From: Bryoerythrophyllum caledonicum
Taxonomy: Eukaryota > Streptophyta > Bryopsida > Pottiales > Pottiaceae
DNA: 64,000 nucleotides
Direction: 5' to 3'
NCBI GenBank assembly: GCA_963971425.1
Contig: OZ020525.1
Span: forward strand, 4,199,560-4,263,559
Shown one piece after another: positions 21,030-33,634 of the stretch. The translations under genes and the position numbers were made by a program. Positions within the stretch are counted from its first letter, which is position 1. Each line of letters begins with the position of its first letter. The notes below the pieces were generated by a model. That model searched no databases, had not been told where the DNA came from, and saw only the letters and a list, made by a program, of their open reading frames with translations.

Positions 21030-22263
21030 TGTACTTAAAGAGGGTGATCATTAGCCCAAGACGAACGGACCCCCTCGATGGGAGAGCCCCAACAAAAGGG
21101 GGCCACCTGTCCATCCGCCCTCATCCCTACTCAGCGTCAGCTCGAGCCGGCTTAGTGCCCTCAATCCCCTCATGATTCCGTGTACCCTCTCTCCTATTCG
21201 CCCCGCAAGCTGCTCACTCCGGGTATACCCATACCCCCCCCACCGGTACCCGGCCAAACCCGGTCTGCGAGAATCCCAGCTTCCCCTCCCACGTCACAAC
21301 GCCTCCTACATCGCAGCCCCTCCCACATCGCAACCATTTGCCGCGAGATTCTTTCGCCCTCTGTGATGGCCCAATGCACATAGACACGCACTCAAATGTG
21401 CACAGACATCATTGACAGTTGCAGCTGCTGGAGGTACGAGGAGGTGAATCATTTGCACGTGCACAACATCCATCATCATCGTTCAGGTAATACACCACCT
21501 TCTCTTTTGTTGTCTTTCCATTAGAAATATGCATTATGACACGTTTTTGTAACTTGAAATTAGGGTTTTTTGCATGATTAGTCACTCAACATTGCATGAT
21601 TTTGTTGTAACAAAAATTGTTAGTGACTATTTTAGAGTTTAGGGTTTGCTTTGGGTATTGCAATACGAGAGGGTGTGATGTTTTTTGAGTTCTTATGATG
21701 GTGACGGGTATTTTGATGGCAGAGGGTGAGGTGGTTTAAGTATGTTTTGTTGAGGTAGAAGTAGTGCGTGACAGTTTTTTGATAATTATCACGGTGATGG
21801 ATATTTCATTCTAGTCCAGTGTCATTTTTTCCATGTTTTTGACATTGTGATGGGTATTGCATAGTTTGGTTTATACATTGATGACTACTTTGTTTTTTAA
21901 TGTGTCGTGACAAATATTTTAGAATGGACTAGGGACGTTTTTTTAATTCTTTGGATGATAGTGACGGATATTGCACATTTTTTGGTGTTTGGAAGTGGTT
22001 ACTTTTTTCATCAAGGTTGTGACGGGTATTCCAGAGTGGACCATGGACATTTTTCCATTCTTTGCATGATCGTGACAGAAATTACATATTCTTGAGTGAC
22101 TAGGTGGTGACTACTTTTATTCTTTATAGGTCGTGACATGTATTCTGCCAATGTCTTCTATAACATGGTGACAAATTTGAGGTTTTTGTGTTATACAATG
22201 GATATTGGTAGCTTAAAATTCTTTCTTTTATTCTAGTTTGTAATGTGATTAGAACTCTATATT

Positions 22264-23306
22264 TTGATGACGTTTGAGGTTTATGGATTTTTATTGTATT
22301 TCTACTTATTTGTTGATGTTTATTCTAACAATTATGCTCTCAAGCTTACCATTAGCCATTTTGAAGGAAGTTCTTGTAACGGCAAAGCCATGGCACTGTT
22401 TGGTGGACAATTGTGCGTTTGGACCTTGGAAGCATCGGAAACACCTAGGTAAACACCTACGTGATTACCATGGGATGGAACTGTCGGCTTTGTTTCTTGG
22501 TCGTCCGCCTAAGGTAGAATTGAGACTCCACATTATTATCTCCCGGCAGATGAACGCAAAGATTTTGACCAATCCTTTCAAGAGACAAAGAAAGGAGTTT
22601 GGAGAAAACTCAAAGCGTGGACATGGGCGGGAGGGCCTTTGTGGGCAAATGTGTAGACAAAGGCCACCAACAATAAAACGTCCAAACCATTGCTTGTGAC
22701 ATTGATAAAACAAAAATACAACACAAACATTGGGGCAAAAAAGGAAGGAGTTGGGGAGTTGGATGCGATGATGGTTGATGCGCTTCCGTGCAATCCCGAT
22801 TTTGCCGCGGTTGTTATGAAGTTGGAGTGTGGTCGTGGTGCAAACCTGGAGGATATTGCTTGGTTGATGGACATAAAGGCTGCATTTGATGAGGGAAAAA
22901 ATTGGACAAAGAATTTGCGGAGGAGAGCTTCGATTGTGAAAGAGTTGATAGAATAGCATTGCCAATATTCCATTGAAGCCATGTAAGTTGAATTTTTTCC
23001 ATGTGTCATGTGCGTTGTACTCTTTTAAATGTTGAACTCCACATATTTGAAATTTCATTTCTGTTGATTTTTTTTTAACACCATGTTATTTCAATTATAG
23101 GTTCAAGGAAGGAAAGAAGGTGTTTATTGAACACTATGTGCATGCAAAGAAGAATGTCTTCCACTTGATGAACATTCTTTCCATGGAGCGTATTTAGACA
23201 TTGTACTTTGAGTACGCGGATACACGCCAAAGATCTCGACAACGACAAAGATAAAGAGGAAGAAGAAGAGGAGGAAGAAGAATATGATGCCGACAACGAC
23301 ATTGAT
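22264..23306 (+). CDS. accessory ORF region of the MULE (C/H-rich motif, acidic tail)
   Basis: The + strand coding-like blocks are 22274-22699, 22690-22956 (88 codons) and a later block ending at the stop near 23306. The first has DNCAFGPWKHRKHLGKHLRD, a Cys/His arrangement like a zinc finger. The last ends in about ten Glu residues followed by YDADNDID. The blocks lie in different frames, so introns or frameshifts separate them. They read opposite to the transposase. This could be the MULE's own second gene or a captured host fragment; function unknown. Confidence 0.4.
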
Positions 23307-23759
23307 TAGTGTATTTTTTATGAAGTCTTTGATTCTATTTTGTATTCTACGATTTCTTACTCTTTATTCTATACACATTTGAATATTTTGTGTTATTGGA
23401 CAATAGTGTGAGTGAGTTTAATAAGTTGTTGTATCTTTTATTTGAGTGTTTGAGAATTTGATTTCAAATGGATAAAATATAATTCTTAAGAAGAATCATC
23501 ACAGGCCCAATAAGAAAAAAATACTCTTCAAAGTGTATAGAAAATGTGTATGTTAGTGCTTCATATATAATCAAAAAATACATAATGTAAATTACATGGT
23601 GCTTATGAAATATATTCCCTTGAAATATTCAAAAAACTACCAATGCTTCTACTTTGATGCACTTGTACAGGAAAAAACATTGGATTCAAAAGTCAATGTT
23701 TAAATATATTCACTATGAAAAAAAGGTATATATTATATACTTTTTACTCGATTGAGATA

Positions 23760-26001
23760 TTGTTCCTTCTCCTCTTCCGAGATTGCCCTATTTTTTCTCT
23801 CCAGTCTTTCTTTCTTGCAACCAAATTTCCATCTTCAGTGTCAACAATTTTGAAGGATGCTTGAGATAAGAAATGTCGTCCTCTTGCAAAATATGGATTC
23901 GACGTATGTCACCCACCACGGTAGACATCATCGATTGCAAGTGGTAAAGAAAGGCATCACCACCATTAGAAACTTCGTTTATTGCCTCATCTACCAAACT
24001 TCTAATCATATGTACAGTAACCTCGATAGATATTGGAGTACGTACTATTTGCTTTGATACTGCCAATGTTCTCATTTGGTAGAACATCTGTCAACACATC
24101 ACGAGTGTCGTATCCCGGCACAATGTCATTCCTCGATACATCATTATCTTCCACTACGTCTTTGTTATCGTCGTATTCACTATTCGAAGTTTCAAAAGGA
24201 TCACTTCAAACATTGTGAGTGAACATAGGTTCGAATCTCCCTCAAATCAAACCATAATAAGTTTTTAGAAGTTCTAACATAACTTTCCATGGAAAATCAC
24301 TAGGGACTTTCGGAACCGCAAGTTGATGCTTACATGTATTCCCCCTTATACTCCATTCACATGAGCAACAAGCATATGAAGTGAATGGTTTGCAAATGTC
24401 ATACTAACGGTCTTCAACCAATTGCGATTTAATTTTTCATAGTAAATCCCCTCCCTTTGGCGGTAGAATATCTTCAAGAGGAATTGTCTTTGCTTGTGCA
24501 ATTCTTCTCTCTACAATCCCTTCGACAGATTTCTTCAGAATATAACCGTTAATCTTTTGCCCTTGCATGTACATGTATTGGTTAACAACTGGATTTGTCA
24601 ATCACCATATTAGGAAATCCAATCTTTTCCCCCGTCTATCTCGATATCGACCAACATGCACCGTTTAAAAGCTCCATGATAACCTTCAATACTAGATTGA
24701 GTATCTTGATTTGAATGATGATGTCAATGGTGACCAATGAGGTGAAATCCTCGAACAATATAAATACAACACATTGAGGACAGATATTGACATCATAGTC
24801 ATTTGAGGCTTTTTATATCTAAATAAAGTATTGAATTACAAAAAATGCAAACTAGAAAGGATGAAGGAAAATACATATGCCTTGATGTTTGTAGTGTGTG
24901 TGTCAAAGTAGTTTTGAAATTTATCCATGTAGAGGTATTGGAAAAGAGTTTCACAAATCTTCTTTGCGCATTCCAAGAAATCCAATTCCTCTTCTTTGTA
25001 TTGAATCTTTAAGTACAAAAAATAGAGGTGAACTTATACACGAGATCTTGTAAATCGACTACGTTTGGGCCCTTGAGGAGGATATGGTTCTTCTAGTTCT
25101 TGATTATGTGGAAGGCACACAAGTGAATGGGAACATTGTCCTCCGGCCAAGCACATATATTAGTGTTCCGGATCTGCATAGCATCATCGGTCATGAAATA
25201 TGAAAATAAGAAATGTGACATTTTTTTTTCCCATATGGCGTCATAAAGGTTCTAACCACATCGTCAAATCTTCTTCCTTGGATTGACATGGAATCACCCA
25301 AGCAATGGAAATTCCGTTATTCCAGTAATCAAACACAAGTAGAGGCCGCAAAAGGTACTCCAGGATGTTCGTACTGTGAGTTGGGTCCATAGAGATTGTT
25401 GTCTTATGGCCGAATTTCTTCATCATTTTACTCTGCCAATCGGTCTGGATATCCAAAATAAAAGGTAAGCTCGTTACAACATCTTGTTTATGCCATATAA
25501 ATATGTTCTGTGGACATGCTTGAGTCCACACCTTTACACTAGCAAAGTCTGATGAATTTTTACGCTAAATTCTCATTTTCTAGCATCCTTTCAAGTAGGC
25601 AATGTCTTTGAGCTTGATGAAGCCATTTCGGGTATAACATACACTTGATTTCCTTTGGTCATTCCAATTCGGCCGATGTTCTTCGAATACTTCAGGAGAT
25701 GTGAATCTTACATTTAGTTTTCGTTTAATCCACGCCTTCATTTTGGCACTGATCTAAGGTTGATAAATAATTATTCTCCTAATAGACACTGGATCACTAG
25801 GGCCGCGAGCTGGAGTTCGATCCTCTCGTGTATGGTCGACGTGATAATATGCAACTTCAGCAATATCCGAATATAATTGTCATTGCTTAACTGAGAATTC
25901 GACAATGCATCCTTGCTTGTAGGATTTAGAAAAACGTGGATCATTCTTATGATTTTCGGGATGTATGCACATTCATACCACAAAGGCTCAATAAATGACA
26001 A
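23760..26001 (-). pseudogene. MULE transposase relic with SWIM zinc finger
   Basis: Read on the minus strand, about 25760-25560 has FEEHRPNWNDQRKSS, and 25531-25241 has SMDPTHSTN followed by PLLVFDYWNNGISIAWVI, the layout of the first catalytic-Asp block of MULE transposases. About 25200-25070 has VPIHLCAFHIIKN, like the later C-x2-H block. About 24390-24330 has CSCEWSIRGNTCKHQ, a SWIM finger (CxC…CxH). Several stops and frame changes break the gene, so this copy is inactive. Confidence 0.75.
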
Positions 26002-26871
26002 AATATATGGCCTCTATTTATGTTCCCCTTTCTTTCGCTCTTTCACATTCCAACCAACTAATGAGCCATCCTCACAAGCCTGACCTTGTATGAAATCTTC
26101 CACCTTGTCATAAGCAATGTGTGCATGGACAATAGTACTTGCATTACCTTATCCTTTCCTACTTCTTTGTTCCACGTGATATCACTTCCAAACAACTAAA
26201 AATGTGCAATATCTATCACTATCATCCAAAGAATGGAAAAATTGTATTTGGTCCATTCTCAAATATCCGTCACGACACATTAAAAAACAAAGTAATCATC
26301 AATGTACACACCAAACTATGTAATACTTGTCACAACGTCCAAAACATGGAAAAAACGTCACTCGACTAGAATGAAATACCCGTCACCATGATAATTATAA
26401 AAAAAATGTCTCGCACTACTTCTACCTCAACGAAACATACTTAAACCACTTCACCCTTTGCCATTAAAATACCGGTCACCATCATAAGAACTCAAAAAAC
26501 GTCACACCCTCTCCTATTGCAATATCCAAAGCAAACCCTAAACTCTAAAATAGTCACTAACAATTCTTGTTGCAAAAAAATCATGCAATGTCAAGTGACT
26601 AATCATGCAAAAAATCCTTATTTCAAATTTTCAATACGTGCCAAAATGCATATTTCTAGTGAAAAAGACAACAAAAGAGAAGGTGGTGTATTACCTAAAC
26701 GACGATGATGGATGTTGTGCACGTGCAAAGCTTCACCGCCTGCAATCTCGAGCATCTAAAGCCATCTATACTATATGCGCAAGTTAATGTGTTGTTTGTG
26801 CACATCTTACGGTTATAGGGGGCGAGCCTACAGCGATATGGGCGAGATCTGCAGATTCGGTAGCTGCAGTA

Positions 26872-29800
26872 CACTACTAGGAAAACAATAGAAATATGAC
26901 TACGGCCATATGCCTACAAGCTCCTTTTGGTTGGAATGCAGTCATCAGTACCACTTTGATGACTAAAATGGTTGTAGTCATCACATGACTATGATTCTAG
27001 TCATATTTTCTGGGGACCTCAATGGGAACTCCGTAGGGAACGTATTCTTCCTATTAAATTTCGCGGGGGCAGCCATATGACTAGAATTAGTCGTTATGTG
27101 ACTACGGTTTCGGGCAGCAATATGACTATATATAGTCGTTATTTGACTATGCTTTTGGGCAGCCAATTGTGAGAGGGTTTTAGAGTGGGGCCTTTATGAT
27201 TTTAATTCAAATTTATATACTTTTGTTTATGTTTGATCTATTCTTTCAATTTGACTTTTCTTTCTTTAGTTTACACTCTTTTTGGAATTTATTTCGTTCC
27301 TATAAGGTTTTAATCTTTTCTATATTGTATTTTTTTTTTCTAATTTCGTTTTTTTTCTTTATTCAAATTTTGTTTATCTTTTTCATGTTTTTTCTCTACT
27401 CTATTTTTTCTTCATTCCATATTTTCTTCGTCTTTCATTTTGTTCTGCCTTTCTACGGTTACTTTTATTTTTTTTATTGTTTTCGTTACTCCTCTTTTCA
27501 TCTTTTATCAATTATTTCCTTCTCTCTCCTTCATTTCAGTTTTTTTCTCTATCTTCTTTGCCTTTATTTCTTATTTTTTCTTTTCTCTCCCATCTAATAT
27601 TTTATTTATTTATTTTTACTTTTTATCCTTCTTCCTCTTATCTATTTTTTCTTCTTTCTTGTATTCTTCTTCTCCCTCTCGTCTCTCCCTCATCTTTTTA
27701 TTTTCATTTTTGCTCTTTTTTTCCCTTCTCTTTCCTATTTATTTATTTATTTATTTAGTTTTTAGTTTTTTAAGATTGTTATTATTATTAATTTTCTTTT
27801 TTCTTTTTTTTTCAAATCTTACTTCTGTTATTTTACTTTTCTTTTGAAAAAGTTGTAAATAGAATTAGTGTTGCACAAGTTTAGGGTTGAATTAAAGACG
27901 TTAGACTTGGAGGTAAGTCCAATTGTTTTATGGCAATGCTTTTGGCTTCCATTTATTTTTTCTAATGTCATCATAGTTTTTTTTTAGTGAATTCTCAATT
28001 CATTTAGTTATCACAATTATATCAATTTCTTCAATTGAGAACACAAAACCATAACTTTTGTAAATTTATAACAATCAAATTTAGGAAAGATTGAAATAAT
28101 TTGTTCTTGAAGTTTAAGGGCTAAGAGCTTGCAATCAATTTGTTTCTATTTTTGGTTTTTGAAGAGGGAGTTTTTGAAGAGGGAGAGACTATATTAACTA
28201 TAAATTACTATCATGATTAGATTCATTTAAAAAATGTTATAAAATTAAAAGAATTAATTTGCTTTACCAAGGGGTATTTTATGACAGTTTTGACCAAAAA
28301 AATGGTTGTTTCTTGAGGGATTAATGTCAAAGGAAGTGAACCCAGCATCCATTTGTTGTATTTAGGTCAAGTACTCATTTACAAAAATCTTCTAAATCCT
28401 CAACTCGGTCAGTGATGCATTTCTTAGGAAGCATCCAAATATGTACAATTAGGTAAAGATGAAATACATGAATACATGTTGCGAAGGATTAAATATTTTT
28501 TAGCACTACAAAAGATTCAAAACAATAGAGATCCAACGTTAGCATAAGGAAGTATACAAAATTTAATCCAAATGTCCCGGAGACTAATCAAAACTTGAAA
28601 AGTCTGGAGAAGAAATTCTTCACTATACAGAGTTGGAAATAAAATTAGGTATACTACATACTTTTTGCCAAGAATATCTAATATTATACACTCTATACTA
28701 ATCATATAATTAAAGTTCCATCTAATTACACAATAAAGTAAATAGTTGACTACTAATAGTCATTATTGCAGTAAGCAATCAAAAAATATAGTCATTAATC
28801 AAGGAGATGTGACTAGAATTAGTTATACATATTGAACAACTATGACTAAATGTAGTCATTATCTTTGTAAATTGATGACTATATTTAGTCATCAAGAAGA
28901 GAAAACCCTAACTGTGATACCGCCGCCACCTAAACCCTAATTCTAACACCGCCGCCACCTAAATCCTAAACTTAGGACCGCCATTTTAGTTGCCATCGCC
29001 ATTTACTACCACGTTGGAGTTTGAGCAACTTCCTACCATCAGTGCTTCTAGAGTCTTCAGTGTTTTGGAGTTGGGTGGTGTCTTGTGGTAATGTAGTGCG
29101 TGGTAGTATGGGAATGAGGAGGTTGGATTAGTGTGTGTATTGTAGTGTTGGGTGGCTGTGAGGTGGTGGAGGCGAAGGATGTTGATGGAGGGATGTTTTG
29201 ATTATCGCTAATGTGAGTCATTGGAATCTTGGATGCAGAGCTAGACGACTAAATCCAAAGAATGGCGTGAGCAATCGCAAGATTTTGGGTAGGCCTAGGC
29301 GTATGTGTTGGCGAACACTATGGAGTGGAGGTTTTGGGTATGAACATGATGGTTTTGTGGGTATGGGGTTGTGGTGTGGGTTTTGTGAGGTGGGGTGGGA
29401 AGTGGTATTGGATCTGCGGTAGGTATTCATGATCTTGTTAATGGAGTGTACGTGGTGAAATAGAGAGTGTTTTCTAAGTTGTAATTGTGATGTTCAGGTG
29501 AAGAAGATGGCAATTACAAGCAACTATCGATCGAGGGCAGTTTAAGTAGCGGTAGAGTTCAGTGGTCACTTAGTCACTTATGCTCATGAACGTTTTGATT
29601 CTCATGACTATATGTAGTCATTAGCTGTAGTTAGATTTTTGAAAGCAACGACTATTCATAGTCAGATTATGAGCATTTTTGACCGAAAATAAAGCTTTTA
29701 TTCGGTCATATCATTGGGCGGATACTTGAATGTATGTGAACTTCTGACTACCAGTCGCTTGTTGTTACATATGACTAAGTCCAGTCATCGATGACTAGAA

Positions 29801-30336
29801 TACACAGACATCACATCCCAAACACCTACTAGCAGATGTGAATGACTGACGAACCTTCACCAATATCTAAACCGAAAGAATGACTAATTCGAGTCATCAC
29901 AACCATATTATCCAACTACTGGTAGTCATATCATGACATCATTAAATTCCAGCATTTTAGTCATGTACTTGAAGAAGCTTCCTAAATGTAGTCAGTTGGT
30001 TCTGACTATCCTTAGTCATATACATATATACATATATGACTATTATTAGTCATGGAGTTAAATACGCTGACTAAATTTGCGTAGATGGTTTTGACTAGTC
30101 TTAGTCACATACATATGACTAAATATAGTCACATTTATTAGGCTGCCCAGAATTGAGGTCCCAAAAATCTTTTGGGAACGTGCCTGTGGGAACGTGTGCT
30201 CGCAGATCTGACTACAGAATCTGATTTGTCCGTAATGACTGGATTGAGGACTAAAATTGGTAGTAGTCATCACCCAGTCATATGCCATTTTCTAGTCATA
30301 AAACCCAGTCATATTTCCACTGTTTTCCTAGTAGTG
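26872..30336. mobile_element. non-autonomous CACTA (En/Spm-type) element, 3465 bp
   Basis: The ends are inverted: CACTACTAGGAAAACA at the left and TGTTTTCCTAGTAGTG at the right. GTA directly flanks both (26869-26871, 30337-30339), the 3-bp duplication typical of CACTA elements. Many subterminal TGACTA / TAGTCAT motifs lie in both end regions (26.9-27.2 and 28.8-30.3 kb), as expected for transposase binding. No transposase is seen. The interior has a T/C-rich block (27196-27850) and a small GC-richer piece at about 28.9-29.5 kb. Confidence 0.9.
27196..27850 (+). repeat. T/C-rich tract inside CACTA element
   Basis: About 650 bases are dominated by T with C and few purines, with TTTAT and TTTCT runs. 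The overlapping Phe/Leu/Ser ORFs (27196-27597, 27440-27847, 27477-27758) come from this composition and are not believed to be genes. Confidence 0.8.
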
Positions 30337-30816
30337 GTAGGCAATGTGATGCGATGTGAGGGAAGTTGGTATGGGCGATGTGCGGATATTGCACGAGGAT
30401 GTCGGGAGGGGCATTTGGGGCCCGATACTGGATATCGGGAGGGGTGGCTGTGAGGGCGGGTACGTGTAAGGGTATTGAGCGCCGGGTACAGAGAGGGGGA
30501 CGAGGTTCTACCAGGCTGCGTCGCTGCGTGCTGCGGAGTCGGGAACGGGGAGGGGGACGGGGTTCTACCGAGCTGCGTCGTTGCGTGCTGCGGGGATGGG
30601 CTCGAAATCGAGCTCCGAGATTATTGTTCCTCATGGTCGCGGATGAGGAAGGATGAGGCGGGCTAGCTCCATTCGTGGAGCCTCGTCCAACGAGGGAGTG
30701 AGTTTGCCCTAGGCATGATCATTTTCAAACACGGTTGATAAAAATATTCATCAAGAGTTAAACTTCTAGCATTTATAAATCATATAGTGTGCCTACACTA
30801 AGCATCAAATTTAGAG

Positions 30817-31870
30817 TAGTTGCCACATGTGGCAAGCCTTTGCTTAGAAGCATCTTTTCAACCTTGGGACGGCACTCTGAAAAGTGACAAGCGCCTTAAA
30901 TCTCGACACTTTAGAAGTGGTTCTAGAAGCCCTGCCATTCAATGGGCGTAGGTATGAAATATGTTGTTTTTCCTTGGAGCAAATTCAATGGAATTTAATT
31001 GCAAAGAAATTTAACTGGACAATAGAAGTGCAATTCTCACATGATTCAATGACAATTGGAGTCGCTTTGAAGTTGTGTGCACCCATAATGGCATGTGTGG
31101 GACTTGAGCTAGTAATTAAAAGTAGTTGGTTATTGTTCCTTACACGGCGGGTCTTGGCGCGTCTTGTTTCAATGGTGTGATATATGTTAACCACAAGAAA
31201 ACTACCATATCCACACTCATTCAAAACAAATTATCTTCTCTCTTTGGATAATACTTTAACAAAAAATTGTATTGTCTCTTGTAATAATGTTGATTAATCC
31301 TTTAAGGTCGATGAGCTCCCGAGGACTAGGAGTTTCTACAAGCGTAACAAATTATGCGGAACATCATGTAGACACGGAGATATTTCATTGCAATCACACT
31401 TCACCGAAATCATTGTAGTTCGCCAATGTTTGCATTAGTTTAGGTGGCGTCGGTCCCAATAGATGCTCTCCTTGCTCCACCTCTAAGTCACAATTCAAAT
31501 TTTCCACAAAGGTGACTTGTGGCAAGCACTACAAAGGTTTAAGTGCCCAAATTACCTAAAGATGGACGTTAGGCCCTACGACCATTTGCAGCATTCCCTA
31601 GGGCAAACTGACTCCGTGAACTAGGTTTGCCGGGTCACGCAACAAAATCATTGCCGCACGGGGCCTGATGTCAAAGCCACACACGGCCAAAATACACCAA
31701 CCAAACAATCTCAACTCACTACCTCACATCCACAAAAGTCAAACCAAGAAATCAAAGTCAAGAGGAGGTTGAAGGGGGCACAATGAACTTGGAGATATGG
31801 CCGTGTTAAAAAGAAATCTTGCGGGGGCCTGGGGATGTACTCTCGTTTGCCATGAGCCGAGTGCAGAGCA
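30817..31870. other. intergenic, no gene recognised
   Basis: AT-rich with scattered stops. The 98-codon ORF at 30884-31180 has no recognised domain. A CCTTTAAGG-type segment after TTAA at about 31296 resembles the ends of the TTAA-flanked elements, but no partner was fixed. Confidence 0.3.
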
Positions 31871-31874
31871 TTAA

Positions 31875-32730
31875 CCCCTAAAGGACCAAGCCTTGTGCTT
31901 CACCAAAACCACCCCAAAACTGTCACTTTGATATGAGATATTATTAGACTAATTAAAACATATGTTTTCTATTTTCAATTGTAGGATCTTCAAGCTAATT
32001 GCTTAAATTTTTGTAAAAGTCCACCATGCGGATTGTAAGATACATGCATTTGGAGTGCAAAATGATTTTTTCCCATTCTGCCCGGACAAGGTCATCGCAC
32101 ATTGACTCAAGACAATGGCATATTTTCCCACTACACATTGCAATAGCTCAACAGATGTATGTCCTACATTGTCTTAGGTTATTGCAAGCCAAAAATCACA
32201 AGTAATGGAGGTGTTTACAATAGGAAAGATGGACTTGCAACGACTAGGGATATAGAAAGTGGCCCTTTACTTAGGAAAGCAATTTTATTTTTACTTAGAG
32301 AAATGATTGTTGGATTTGAAGTCCAATCGGTGAATAGAATTGTCATGACTTATTCTAACGATAGAAAAAATAATTCCAAAAAAAAAATCAAATCCTTAAT
32401 TTTTATGCTTTTTTAAGTGAAAACATGAAGGTTGCCAAGAACTTTCCTCTACTACTACCTACCTCAAAAATGTGAAATTGTCAAGTCTACAGTAGCACTA
32501 TTCATCTCTGTGGTACCCTGCCCAAGTGCCAAAATGAACAAGCTTCTTATGTTTGAAGCACCATAACTTTTTCTTCATAAGTCCAAAAAAAGAAAAAAAA
32601 AATTACCCGCACATATAACATGTACTTCTATTCTCACTAAAAAAATTCAAGAAGTTATTTCCAAAAATGGGTTCTTAGGAATTTGCCAAATTTGATTTGT
32701 ACCCGGCAAGTACAAATGGTCCTTTAGAGG
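31875..32730. mobile_element. TTAA-flanked element (piggyBac-like MITE), 856 bp
   Basis: Ends CCCCTAAAGGACCA and TGGTCCTTTAGAGG are inverted repeats with one mismatch, and TTAA lies directly outside each (31871-31874, 32731-32734). The interior has no credible gene. TTAA target choice with CCC…GGG ends is the signature of the piggyBac superfamily. The same ends recur at 36-38 kb, where insertion into TTAA can be shown. Confidence 0.65.
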
Positions 32731-32734
32731 TTAA

Positions 32735-33634
32735 GGTGTCTCCCACGCTTTTGATCCAGCCGCCCTATGGCCGGGGCGATTGGTATAGATGCCCTAAAGG
32801 ATAAAGAACATCCGTGCAACACCCTCTACAGAAGGTTTTCAGTTCAAGTGGAGTTTGTGGCTCCCCACCAAGGCCCTCACACGCCAAAAATATCTACCAC
32901 TCCCTCCAAATCTGGTGTCCACACGCAAAAAAGGCCATATTTCTAGTGCCCTTGCTCAAGCCCTGGCTCTCTCCAAAAATCCAAGTGTCCTTGTGTGCAT
33001 GCCCAATATATGAGCACTCCGTTGTTTCTACGTGCGGAAAGGAGCGCGGTTCTATTTTTTAGCGCGGAAGTCGAGCTGAGGATGTGGAAGCAATGACGGT
33101 AGTCTCGTCGCTGCTAGGGCAGGCTTCGTGTAAAGCCCCCGTCGAGAGAGCTTGGAAGTATCAATGCAGGGGATGCACTTAGGCTCCCAGTTCTCACTCT
33201 CATCCGTGCAGGCAACATCAGTTTGTCACATTAGTTGACTCTGGCAAGATGGCCAGATCCATTGCACATGAAGGTGATCCAAGCAGCCAAAATATCAAAT
33301 AACTGTTCAGTCTTTCGTGGCAGATCACTTGGGTCAGTTATCTCTACCGCCACGCTATGTCATCAGATAATATGAATCATTGTGATACCCACGGACCACC
33401 CTTAGAGCTGCTTTACACTATGGCCACCCGTCAAGAATTCTTGGGGAATGGCTGAGAATGAGACCTTTTCTCAGTCTCAACATAATCTATTTCTCACATA
33501 GCTTCCTATTACAAAGTGATCATGCATTCAGGCCAGCTAATGTACATAAAGAAAATCTTTGCAAGCATTAAGTGACGACACATGAGGAATCCACCAGAGA
33601 ACATCATCCAGAGGAGGATGCTACAAGCACAGTA
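32735..33634. repeat. intergenic with dispersed repeat copy
   Basis: About 32850-33100 is an inverted relative of 48000-48220: ACGCCAAAAA, GTGTCCACACGCAAAAAAGG and GCGGAAGTCGAGCTGAGGAT match in reverse order. Near 33402 a segment reading GAGCTGCTTTACACTATGGCCA resembles one end of the Harbinger-like MITE at 34979-35529. No gene is seen. Confidence 0.4.

Larger units (their letters stand above)
21051..30715. mobile_element. Mutator-like element with long TIRs and 8-bp TSD, carrying a CACTA insertion
   Basis: Long inverted arms: left about 21051-22150, and right about 26130-26871 resuming at 30340-30715. The outer ends start (A/T)GCC…CCCTCG and are GC-rich; the inner arm shares TTTGCACGTGCACAACATCC, then AGGTAATACACCACCTTCTC. 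TGATCATT occurs directly outside both ends (21043-21050, 30716-30723). Subterminal TGACGGGTATT-like motifs repeat in both arms. The interior holds a minus-strand MULE transposase relic and a plus-strand ORF region. A 3.5-kb CACTA element interrupts the right arm. Confidence 0.8.
20712..30816. mobile_element. outer MITE with CACT(A/G)AA termini, interrupted by later insertions
   Basis: The left end (20712, CACTGAATTTCATGTTTAGTG) and right end (30816, reading inwards CTCTAAATTTGATGCTTAGTG) are inverted copies flanked by TA on both sides. Inside, the left half (20712-20814 and 21030-21050) and right half (30716-30816) align with the uninterrupted relative at 46641-46857. They share ATTCATCAAGAGT, the AGAGG…GATCATT segment and the GTTGRTAAAAATATTC block. 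Two later insertions split it: a related MITE and a Mutator-like element. Confidence 0.7.

Noticed and set aside
22465-23058. 197-codon minus-strand ORF in the MULE
   Set aside because: Antisense shadow of the plus-strand Cys/His ORF region. It has no recognised motif and overlaps blocks whose plus-strand reading makes more sense.
27196-27847. Three overlapping Phe/Leu-rich + strand ORFs that look like membrane proteins
   Set aside because: They result from a T/C-rich tract inside a CACTA element, occur in several frames at once, and have no motif.
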